A stretch of 14,224 nucleotides of DNA. Origin: Candidatus Aerophobota bacterium. GTDB taxonomy: Bacteria; Aerophobota; Aerophobia; Aerophobales; B3-G15. The stretch covers positions 1 to 14,224 of the forward strand of contig JAGGTG010000065.1 in assembly GCA_021163905.1 (NCBI GenBank), written 5' to 3'. A program made the position numbers and the translations under genes. Below the pieces are notes generated by a model that worked only from the letters and a program-made list of their open reading frames with translations, was not told the DNA's origin and ran no database searches. The number at the start of each line of letters is the position of its first letter. Position 1 is the first letter of the stretch. Below are positions 1-6,674 of this stretch, one piece after another.

Positions 1-10
1 CTCCTTTCCT

Positions 11-46
11 TGCTCTTAAAGAGCAGGTTCTTTTGGTTTTTAAGAG
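11..46 (+). other. Overlapping inverted repeats upstream of nagA
   Basis: TGCTCTT at 11-17 can pair with AAGAGCA at 19-25 as a tight hairpin (realistically a 5-bp stem with a 5-nt loop). Alternatively, CTCTTAAA at 13-20 can pair with TTTAAGAG at 39-46 across an 18-nt loop. The two pairings share the same left arm and so exclude each other. This could be the terminator or leader region of a gene left of the window, or an operator for nagA. The stems are short and AT-rich, so chance is a serious alternative. Confidence 0.2.
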
Positions 47-105
47 AGAAAGATATTTTCCTTATTGGTCAAGATCTTCAGAAAGTACATGCTTATTATA
101 CTACC

Positions 106-110
106 GAGGA
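106..110 (+). promoter_or_regulatory. Ribosome binding site deciding the nagA start
   Basis: GAGGA sits 5 nt before the ATG at 116. The longer open frame beginning with TTG at 65 has no purine-rich site in front of it, so initiation at 116 is preferred. Confidence 0.6.
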
Positions 111-115
111 AAAAT

Positions 116-1348
116 ATGCAAAATAAAAAGATCACAGTTCTTAAAAATGCAAGGTTAATTACTCCAGTAAGAATAATAAAAAATGGGGTTTTGGTTATTA
201 AAGATGGTAAGATAGCCGATGTTGGAGCTCAAGGAGAGATTATTTTTCCCCGAAATGCAAGGGTAATAGATGTGGAAGGTAGGTACGTATCTCCCGGGTT
301 TATAGATATTCATCTTCACGGTGGAGGGGGAGCAGATACAATGGATGCAACAGAGGAGGCTATAGAGAAAATATCAGTTGCTCATGCTAAAGGAGGATCA
401 ACCTCCATCGTTCCCACCACCATAACTGCCCCTATAGAGGATATAATAAGGGCAATTGAAAATATAGAGATAGTAAGGAAAAAAAATCTACCCGGGGCAA
501 ATGTTCTGGGTGTTCATGTAGAAGGACCGTATTTTTCCCCCGAGCAAAGAGGAGCACAAAATCCAAAGTTTCTAAAAGAACCTGAACCAGAGGAATATCT
601 GGGACTTCTGGATAGATACGATTGTATCATCAGAGTCTCTGCAGCCCCTGAGATAAGGGGAGGGCTGGAATTAGGGCAGGAGTTAAGAAAGCGCGGAATT
701 TTAGCTTCAATTGCCCACACAAATGCAACTTACCAGGATATCCTTCGTGCTATTGAGGCAGGATATACCCACGTAACGCATATGTACTCAGGAATGTCAG
801 GAATGAAAAGAATTAACGCATATAGAGTATCCGGTGTTATAGAGTCAACGCTCCTTTTAGATGAGCTAACAACAGAGATAATTGCCGATGGACATCATCT
901 GCCTCCAAGTCTTATAAAACTAATATTAAAGGCAAAAGGGCTTGATAAAGTATCAATTATAACAGATGCCATGAGTGCTGCTGGATTGGGCCCGGGGAAA
1001 TATTTCCTTGGAGGACTTGATGTTGTTGTTGAGGATGATGTTGCAGGTGAGTTTGAAGTTCCAGAGGAAGAAGGTAACTATGTTGCCAAGCTTTTAACCC
1101 GTGACGCCTTTGCAGGTAGTGCAGCTACAATGGATAAATGTGTAAAAAATATGGTCAAACTGGTGGGCTTATCAATTCAAGATGCAGTTAAAATGGCAAC
1201 CATAAATCCAGCTAAGCTAATAGGCGTGGAGGATAAAAAAGGCTCTCTTGTAAAAGGAAAAGATGCCGATATTGTTATCTTCGATGAGAATATAAATATC
1301 ATCATGACAATAGTTGGGGGAAAAATAGTATATAAAAAAGGAAAATAA
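116..1348 (+). CDS. nagA: N-acetylglucosamine-6-phosphate deacetylase
   Basis: This cytoplasmic amidohydrolase probably removes the acetyl group from GlcNAc-6-phosphate, giving glucosamine-6-phosphate and acetate in amino-sugar or cell-wall recycling. Numbered from the ATG at 116 (410 aa, near the usual 380-400), it shows an HLH metal motif at 66-68 followed by a glycine run, the HVEGP motif with metal ligand E136, H201 in IAHTN, H222 in THM, H260 in DGHH, and the catalytic Asp D284 in ITDAM. The C-terminal KGSLVKGKDADIVIFD motif is typical of the superfamily. The open frame extends upstream to a TTG at 65, but only the ATG at 116 has a ribosome binding site (GAGGA). Where many NagA proteins read THLFNAM, this one reads THMYSGMSGM, so the exact acyl-sugar substrate could differ. 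The stop is 1 nt before the phosphatase gene, which implies co-transcription. No nagB is visible. Confidence 0.88.
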   Translation: MQNKKITVLKNARLITPVRIIKNGVLVIKDGKIADVGAQGEIIFPRNARVIDVEGRYVSPGFIDIHLHGGGGADTMDATEEAIEKISVAHAKGGSTSIVPTTITAPIEDIIRAIENIEIVRKKNLPGANVLGVHVEGPYFSPEQRGAQNPKFLKEPEPEEYLGLLDRYDCIIRVSAAPEIRGGLELGQELRKRGILASIAHTNATYQDILRAIEAGYTHVTHMYSGMSGMKRINAYRVSGVIESTLLLDELTTEIIADGHHLPPSLIKLILKAKGLDKVSIITDAMSAAGLGPGKYFLGGLDVVVEDDVAGEFEVPEEEGNYVAKLLTRDAFAGSAATMDKCVKNMVKLVGLSIQDAVKMATINPAKLIGVEDKKGSLVKGKDADIVIFDENINIIMTIVGGKIVYKKGK

Positions 1349-1349
1349 T

Positions 1350-2273
1350 ATGGATGCGGTGCAACTGGCTGATCAAGCTTCGGTTTCCAGCTTTGAGGAG
1401 ATGAGATCTTTTTTACAGCAGGTTATCCAGATACTTAAAAGAGAGAGGGGGGAGGGAAAAGCTGGTTTTCAGAAAATAAAAGGAGGACTGGTTGAGCTTG
1501 AACCTGAGGGAGAAGCTGTGGTTGTAGGAGATATTCATGGTGATCTTAAAAGCTTAACTACCATCTTAAAACAAAGCCAGTTTTTAAGTAAAGCTAATAA
1601 AAATAATAAAGTATATCTTATTTTCTTAGGAGATTATGGAGATAGAGGTGAGCAAACTGTTGATGTTTACTGGGTTATTTTAAAATTGAAATTAACTTTT
1701 CCAGAAAATGTTGTTCTTTTAAGAGGAAATCATGAAGGACCAGAGGATCTTGGGGTTCATCCTTTTGATCTTCCCTATTTTTTAAACTCAAGATACGGAA
1801 AAAACTGGCGAGAAATTTTCTCCTTTTTCCCCACCCTTTTTAACTCTCTCCATCATGCACTAACGGTAAAAGGAAAATATCTTATGCTTCATGGAGGAGT
1901 TCCCAAAGAAATTAACTCAATTGAGGATATAGCAATGGCACATCAAACTCATCCTGCTACAGATTATCTTACCCAGATACTCTGGAATGACCCGGGTGAT
2001 GGAGAGGGGTGTTATCCGTCTCCTCGAGGAGCTGGAATAATTTTTGGGGAAGATATTTCCAAAAAAGTTCTGGAAAAGTTAAAAGTAAAAACTCTTATAA
2101 GAAGTCATGAACCATGTGAAGGAGTCCTGCCAACTCATAGGGGAAGAGTTTTAACCTTATTTTCCCGAAAAGGACACCCCTATTATAACTCCAGGGCCGC
2201 ATATCTGGAAATTGACCTTTCAGCTCCGGCTAAAGATGCCTATCAACTTGCAAAAGAAGCCCATCTTTTTTAA
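1350..2273 (+). CDS. PPP-family serine/threonine protein phosphatase (calcineurin-like)
   Basis: This is probably a dimetal, cytoplasmic protein phosphatase of the eukaryote-like PPP family (PP1/PP2A/PP2B type), removing phosphate from Ser/Thr residues. All family signatures are present in order: GDIHG 60-64 (D61, H63), GDYGDRG 94-100 (D95, D98, R99), RGNHE 125-129 (N127, H128, E129), H181 in the LMLHGG segment, and RSHE 251-254 (H253). The usual second-motif Val (GDxVDRG) is Gly here. At 307 aa it matches a catalytic core plus about 50 extra N-terminal residues predicted to be helical; there is no signal peptide or membrane segment. It starts with ATG 1 nt after the nagA stop and has AAGGA 7 nt upstream. 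Its position before a MoxR ATPase and a VWA protein suggests it may dephosphorylate part of that module, but this is inferred from context only. A nucleotide- or diadenosine-polyphosphate-cleaving activity (ApaH-like) is a less likely alternative. Confidence 0.87.
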   Translation: MDAVQLADQASVSSFEEMRSFLQQVIQILKRERGEGKAGFQKIKGGLVELEPEGEAVVVGDIHGDLKSLTTILKQSQFLSKANKNNKVYLIFLGDYGDRGEQTVDVYWVILKLKLTFPENVVLLRGNHEGPEDLGVHPFDLPYFLNSRYGKNWREIFSFFPTLFNSLHHALTVKGKYLMLHGGVPKEINSIEDIAMAHQTHPATDYLTQILWNDPGDGEGCYPSPRGAGIIFGEDISKKVLEKLKVKTLIRSHEPCEGVLPTHRGRVLTLFSRKGHPYYNSRAAYLEIDLSAPAKDAYQLAKEAHLF

Positions 2274-2293
2274 AAATTAACCATTCTCACATC

Positions 2294-2321
2294 TTGCCTT
2301 ATCTTTGCTTTATGCTAAATT
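2294..2321 (+). promoter_or_regulatory. Candidate promoter for the MoxR-VWA-CBS genes
   Basis: A TTGCCT element (2294-2299) is followed after 16 nt by TAAATT (2316-2321); each matches the sigma-70 consensus at four of six positions. It lies in the only sizeable gap (84 bp) of the plus-strand block, just where a separate transcript would be expected to start. The AT-rich background makes chance matches common. Confidence 0.35.
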
Positions 2322-2333
2322 ATAGTAAGCAAA
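2304..2333 (+). repeat. Inverted repeat around the candidate -10 element
   Basis: TTTGCTT at 2304-2310 and AAGCAAA at 2327-2333 are perfect 7-nt inverted copies separated by 16 nt, and that spacer contains the candidate -10. It could be a repressor or activator operator, or a leader hairpin. There is no T tract suggesting termination. Confidence 0.3.
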
Positions 2334-2345
2334 ATAAAAAAAGTT

Positions 2346-2354
2346 AAAGGAGGT
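2346..2354 (+). promoter_or_regulatory. Strong ribosome binding site of the MoxR ATPase gene
   Basis: AAAGGAGGT is close to a full complement of the 16S rRNA 3' end and lies 4 nt before the ATG at 2358. It fixes that start and predicts strong translation of the ATPase. Confidence 0.75.
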
Positions 2355-2357
2355 AAG

Positions 2358-4169
2358 ATGAAATATGCCGAGCTAATAGATAAGATAAGAAAACTTCCTC
2401 AGCCAAAGATCTACAAAAATTCAACTGAAGTTTGTAAAATAAGGGGAGTTTCTCTTACTTTATGGGATGTGATTACAGCAGCGGTTATATCAGGATTAAA
2501 TATCCTTATAGTGGGAGAAAAGGGGGAGGGTAAAACCCAGCTTGCCCTTGAGGTAAACAACACCTATTTTGGCGGAAGAGGAACATTAATAAGAGCTCAC
2601 CCTGATTTAAAAACAAGAGATATTTATACGGCTCTTAATCTTGAAAAACTCTCCTCAGCAAAGGGCGACACTCACCAGGCTCTTGAAATAGTTGAGTCAG
2701 TCAAAAACCCATTAACTATTCTTGATGAGGTTAATCGTGTTCCTCAAATTACACAAAACCAGGTTCTTTCAATTCTCGATGGTTATATAACAGTTCCAGA
2801 AAAAAATGAATATGTATTTTTTGGGGTAAATGGTTTCCACATAGGATTAGCCACTGCTAACCTTGGAAGGAGCTATTCAGGAATATTTCCCTTTGATCCT
2901 GCTTATCTTGATCGATCTCATTTAATTATAAATGTGGATAATTTTCCTCCTACTACTACCGATCTTATTAAAATTCAGCAGCAGGATATAAACCCCCGCC
3001 TGGAAAGACCAGATGCGGAGGACTACACCAGCCTCATAGTTGATATATGGAAAAATATGAGTGGCATGAGTCTTTCTCTTGATGGGTTAATTGCCGATCT
3101 TTACTTAAAAAAAAGCCTTGATTACTGTTACAAATCTCCCACAAAAAGAAAAAGCACAGTGAGAGATGATATTCCAAATATGTGCCAGGGGTGTCTGCTG
3201 GAAAGGGGTGAAGGAGAACTTGCCGATGTATGCGGGTACGTTGTTCCCACCAGCACAAGAAGTTTCAAAGCTTACAAAGCTTTGGCCTTTGGTCTTTGTG
3301 CTGTAGCAGATGCTAAGTCTGGAAACATAAATCCAGCCTTACCTGGTTATGAAGAAGTCCTGCAGGCATTTCGAATCACCGCTCCCTATTCAGGAATACT
3401 TGATTCTGCCTGGGTAAAAAGGGAACACCATGGTAATCCCTATCTTGCTCTTGATTTTTTACATCGAAAAATCAAATCCAGCATTGAGGATAAAATCGAT
3501 TATATAAAAAAGGCCTTTTCTGATTCCATTTCTGGAAGACTCACCCGTGATTCGGTAGAAGTAATGGGTGAGGAGTGGTTCTGGCTGGAAGAGATATTAA
3601 ACGAGATAAACCTGATAGCCCATAACTCCCCGGAAGGACTGCAAAAAGAAATAAAAGAAGGGAAAGTTCTTTATACACAGGATTTCTGGATAGCCAGCAT
3701 TCTCCATCCTGATCAAACGCTTTTTGGAGAAAACATCACTCAACTTACCTATGGAAAAGATATAGGGAAAAAGATAAGGGAAAAACTAAGTGGTATGTAT
3801 GGAGTTGCCTTTGCCACTGAAGACGGCATATACATCTGGTATGAGGGGATGGATCAACCTAAATTGATATTTGAGCTCCGAAAAGAAAAATTCAGAAAAA
3901 AGGAAATAAAAGGCCTTGCTTTTGTAAGGGGAAAACTTCTTTTTGCTATAGGAAACGAGGTTTACGATATAGATAATCCGGATATTCCTCTTATAAGTAC
4001 ATCCAGCCCTGTTCAGGCTCTAACTCAAAGTGGAGATGTGCTTCTTGGGGCAGAAGAGGAAAAAATATGGATATCAAGGGAAGGAAAAGGGAAAGAGATT
4101 ATGATACCCTGGCAAAAAAAAGTAACCGCTGTTTTGTCTGCTCCTGTTTATAAGCTAAAGAGGTTTTAA
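2358..4169 (+). CDS. MoxR-type AAA+ ATPase with four-Cys insertion and propeller-like C-terminal tail
   Basis: The N-terminal half is an AAA+ ATPase of the MoxR/RavA class: Walker A GEKGEGKT 53-60 (K59, T60), Walker B ILDEVNR 121-127 (D123, E124), sensor-1 region ATAN 165-168, arginine-finger-like LDR 184-186, and a lid helix with probable sensor-2 Arg (R301) in TSTRSFKAYKALA. Such ATPases are thought to remodel or activate protein complexes together with VWA partners, as with RavA-ViaA or CoxD-CoxE. Just before the sensor-2 helix lie C257, C276, C279 and C292, a spacing suited to zinc or an iron-sulfur cluster and unusual for MoxR. Residues about 480-603 hold two to three short beta repeats (a strand, then GKLLFAIG or GDVLLGAE, then an aromatic-containing strand), like blades of a beta-propeller, too few to close a ring. 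At 603 aa it is much longer than a usual 300-350 aa MoxR core. The VWA gene follows after 1 nt. Family assignment is firm; target unknown. Confidence 0.85.
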   Translation: MKYAELIDKIRKLPQPKIYKNSTEVCKIRGVSLTLWDVITAAVISGLNILIVGEKGEGKTQLALEVNNTYFGGRGTLIRAHPDLKTRDIYTALNLEKLSSAKGDTHQALEIVESVKNPLTILDEVNRVPQITQNQVLSILDGYITVPEKNEYVFFGVNGFHIGLATANLGRSYSGIFPFDPAYLDRSHLIINVDNFPPTTTDLIKIQQQDINPRLERPDAEDYTSLIVDIWKNMSGMSLSLDGLIADLYLKKSLDYCYKSPTKRKSTVRDDIPNMCQGCLLERGEGELADVCGYVVPTSTRSFKAYKALAFGLCAVADAKSGNINPALPGYEEVLQAFRITAPYSGILDSAWVKREHHGNPYLALDFLHRKIKSSIEDKIDYIKKAFSDSISGRLTRDSVEVMGEEWFWLEEILNEINLIAHNSPEGLQKEIKEGKVLYTQDFWIASILHPDQTLFGENITQLTYGKDIGKKIREKLSGMYGVAFATEDGIYIWYEGMDQPKLIFELRKEKFRKKEIKGLAFVRGKLLFAIGNEVYDIDNPDIPLISTSSPVQALTQSGDVLLGAEEEKIWISREGKGKEIMIPWQKKVTAVLSAPVYKLKRF

Positions 4170-4170
4170 T

Positions 4171-6048
4171 GTGAACTACAGGGATCTTCAGTATGAGCTG
4201 ACAGGAATAAATGATCTTTTAAATCTTACTGAGGATACAATTAAAGTTTTACCGGTGAAGCCCTCCCGGGGCCATATTCAGGCAAGACTACGGCCATCTC
4301 GCCACCTGATACAGATAAACATCGATGAGGAATGGAATATAAATCAGGATACAAATCTTAGCCTTTATCTGAATAAAAGCTATCATGAGCATCCTCTCCT
4401 TGAGATCAGTAGAGACCTTCTGTACAACAATGTAGCCCATCAGCAGATCTGTCCTGCCTCAATTGAACTTCACCACAAACTTCTGGATGTTATAGCTGAG
4501 ACATTAAAAAAAGAGGGAAAGGAATCTTACTCCTCCTATGTTTGCCATGCCCTGGAAGATATAATAGTTAACCCATGGTGTAAGCTAAACTCAGGGCACT
4601 ACAAGGGAATGGTAATTTTTTTCTACGATCAACTAAATCAACCATCAAGAGGATCTTTAAGAAAGAGTTTCCTTGGTAAAATTTTTAAATCCACCTTTTC
4701 CTCACCTAAATTCAGCAGTTTTTATGAGGTATTTGTAAGGGTAAACCTTGCCCTGTGGGGAGAAGAGGATGATTTTTCTCTTTTGAAAAATTACTTTACA
4801 AGAAAAAAAGAGGTAGAGGATGCGGTAAGGAGAATTCTGGATATATTTCGTCTTGAGGATAGTGTTACACTGGAGGAAAAGGTAGAAGTTCTGTCAAACA
4901 AAGACTGGTGGATGGAATTTGCAAGAGAGTTTTCACTACTTGTAGTCGAGCTTTTAAATGACACACCCAAAGAGCAACTGAGCTGTGAAAATTACTTTGA
5001 AAAAGAGATTATGAATATAGAGATGAAAAAAAGATTTATAAAGAAAATGTATCAGACATCCAGAGAAAAACCCCAATATATTGGTAATATAGAAACAACA
5101 AGACTCCTGTATGAAATGCTTGCACCGGAGATTCCCATTCAGGTGGATACAGAAAAAAAGGGAAGGGCTATGCCTGTTGTTCCTTTTAACTATGAACCCT
5201 TTGATCCCTCCGTTCATTCTAAGGACGATATAGATCTTGGTGGAGTAATAGTAGATCCGGAAAGTCCCTTTTTCAAAATGGTAAATTTTCGTGTACCCAA
5301 GTATCACTATGACTTATTTGTTCCCTACAGGACCCAGAGAAAAGGAGCTTTCCCTGATATATGTTTTCTCCTTGATACATCAGCTTCCATGGCTGATGAT
5401 GTTGAAAGTAAAATTTCCCTGCAAACTATTGGTATGGCAAAAAGACTCATAAAATCAAGATTTTACTTTGGAGAGGGAAGGCACTGCTGGAGTGATAAAA
5501 GTAAGTATCACCATGTTCTTCTGGGTTTTAATGGAGCTATTAAGTGGCTGCAATCTCAGGGAATAGCTCCCTATATTCGATACAATGTTATAACCTTCTC
5601 CAGGGATACTCTTACAAGTGGATGGAGAGAATATTCAGAGCTAAACGAATGTAAAAGGATAGCCTATCTACCCCAATTTGATACCACTTTAATTCAATAC
5701 AAAATAATTGAACGGGAACTTTTGAGAAGAGAACCTTTTGTACTTATAATCCTATCCGATGGAGAGATATTTAACTGGAATGAAAATACAAAAGCCTATT
5801 CTCCTCATAGACTAAGAGATCTGATAAGGGGTATAAGACCGGTTAGATCGTTATTTAAACAGATAGTTGAGGCAAATATGGTTTCCCATATTCAGATAAG
5901 TGAGGGGGACTTTAAACCAAGAATATCCAAACTCACCTGTCAGGATCTTGCCAACTGGGGAGCAGAGATATACAGAATAAATGATATCAACAGTTTAGAA
6001 TCATTAATGATAAAAATAACCAGAAAGGTTATGAGTCCTTATCTATAA
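4171..6048 (+). CDS. VWA (MIDAS) domain protein, partner of the MoxR ATPase
   Basis: This 625-aa cytoplasmic protein ends in a von Willebrand factor A domain (about 394-620) with a complete MIDAS: DTSAS 402-406, the threonines of FDTT 503-506, and D530 in ILSDGE. It should bind a divalent metal and make metal-dependent contacts with a partner. Adjacent MoxR and VWA genes are a recurrent pair in which the two proteins form a chaperone-like complex, so these two probably act together. The first 390 residues are not a domain I recognise with confidence. The stretch 80-137 reads RDLLYNNVAHQQICP and then ALEDIIVN, which resembles a zinc-peptidase HExxH helix and third-ligand helix with the first His and Glu replaced by Asn. 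The start is GTG, 1 nt after the ATPase stop, with GAGG 7 nt upstream. No signal peptide or membrane helix is seen. Confidence 0.82.
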   Translation: MNYRDLQYELTGINDLLNLTEDTIKVLPVKPSRGHIQARLRPSRHLIQINIDEEWNINQDTNLSLYLNKSYHEHPLLEISRDLLYNNVAHQQICPASIELHHKLLDVIAETLKKEGKESYSSYVCHALEDIIVNPWCKLNSGHYKGMVIFFYDQLNQPSRGSLRKSFLGKIFKSTFSSPKFSSFYEVFVRVNLALWGEEDDFSLLKNYFTRKKEVEDAVRRILDIFRLEDSVTLEEKVEVLSNKDWWMEFAREFSLLVVELLNDTPKEQLSCENYFEKEIMNIEMKKRFIKKMYQTSREKPQYIGNIETTRLLYEMLAPEIPIQVDTEKKGRAMPVVPFNYEPFDPSVHSKDDIDLGGVIVDPESPFFKMVNFRVPKYHYDLFVPYRTQRKGAFPDICFLLDTSASMADDVESKISLQTIGMAKRLIKSRFYFGEGRHCWSDKSKYHHVLLGFNGAIKWLQSQGIAPYIRYNVITFSRDTLTSGWREYSELNECKRIAYLPQFDTTLIQYKIIERELLRREPFVLIILSDGEIFNWNENTKAYSPHRLRDLIRGIRPVRSLFKQIVEANMVSHIQISEGDFKPRISKLTCQDLANWGAEIYRINDINSLESLMIKITRKVMSPYL

Positions 6049-6053
6049 AAAAT

Positions 6054-6512
6054 ATGAAAATTAAGAAAGTTAAAGAATTTATGACCACAAGGCTGATAAC
6101 TATTAACAGAGCTACCACTATCAAAGAAATTGCAAGGATATTTTTAACCCATAGTTTTGATTTTCTCCCTGTAGTTGATAAAGAAAATCATCTTCTTGGA
6201 GTAATAACAAAAAAAGACATTTTAGCTCCTTTTCTCCCTGAATACTTCAATCTTCTGGAGGACATAAACTTTATCTCTGATTTTGGTTCTCTTGAAATTT
6301 CTTTTACAGAAAGCCTGGAACATCTTCTCCTGGCTGAGGATATAATGGTCAAAAATCCTGTAACAGTGGATGAGGAAACATCACTATTTAAAGCCATTGC
6401 TCTTATATCCCACCACAAAGTAAGACATCTTCCAGTGGTAAGGGAAGGAAAACTGGTGGGTATAGTAAGCCGCACTGATATTTTACGAGCCTTATTTAGC
6501 GAGGAAAAGTAA
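6054..6512 (+). CDS. Two-CBS-domain protein, putative nucleotide sensor
   Basis: This small 152-aa protein consists almost only of a CBS pair. CBS1 covers about residues 5-57, with DFLPVVDKENHLLGVITKKDIL. CBS2 covers about 93-150, starting EDIMVKNPVTVDEETSLFKAI and ending GKLVGIVSRTDIL. A 35-residue linker, longer than in compact CBS pairs, separates them. Bateman modules of this type usually bind AMP, ATP, SAM or other adenosine ligands and report energy state to a partner; the ligand here is not known. It begins 5 nt after the VWA stop without a recognisable ribosome binding site, which suggests translational coupling, and so it is probably the third part of the MoxR-VWA unit. An internal ATG at 6081 is a less likely start, since it would trim the first strand of CBS1. 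Confidence 0.85.
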   Translation: MKIKKVKEFMTTRLITINRATTIKEIARIFLTHSFDFLPVVDKENHLLGVITKKDILAPFLPEYFNLLEDINFISDFGSLEISFTESLEHLLLAEDIMVKNPVTVDEETSLFKAIALISHHKVRHLPVVREGKLVGIVSRTDILRALFSEEK

Positions 6513-6674
6513 TTTATTTCTTAAGGGTAATTCTCATCCAGATCGATACCACATAGATCTTTAAAGCTGGTGCTCTTTGTATATCTCTAATAAATAATAA
6601 ATTTTGTTAAACCTATTTTTATCCTCTGCTACCAGTGGAAAAAGACATACCAGTGTTAGCTATCTTACTGCAGA
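6513..6674. other. Convergent intergenic region without clear terminator
   Basis: These 162 bp separate the 3' ends of the two gene blocks. I find no GC-rich hairpin followed by a T run on either strand. The one visible repeat is TACCAGTG, occurring directly twice, at 6630-6637 and 6648-6655. No coding frame with family-like sequence is seen. Transcripts may overlap here or end by another mechanism. Confidence 0.5.

Noticed and set aside
65..115. Longer nagA beginning at TTG 65
   Set aside because: No ribosome binding site precedes it, and the extra 17 residues do not resemble the usual NagA N-terminus, whereas ATG 116 is well placed.
4954..5307. Opposite-strand open frame of 117 codons within the VWA gene
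   Set aside because: It has no recognisable domain and lies wholly inside a gene with clear family motifs; the other opposite-strand frames inside nagA, dnaN, the CBS gene and the ABC genes were dismissed for the same reason.
2358..6512. Assigning the MoxR-VWA genes to CO dehydrogenase or methanol dehydrogenase maturation
   Set aside because: No dehydrogenase or cofactor-biosynthesis gene lies nearby, and both proteins have extra regions not seen in those systems.
6630..6655. Two direct copies of TACCAGTG as a possible binding site or CRISPR-like repeat
   Set aside because: Only two 8-nt copies, in a region with no promoter or cas genes; compatible with chance.
6513..6674. Bidirectional terminator between the converging blocks
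   Set aside because: No stem of useful length followed by a T run is present on either strand; the repeat at 6630-6655 is direct, not inverted.
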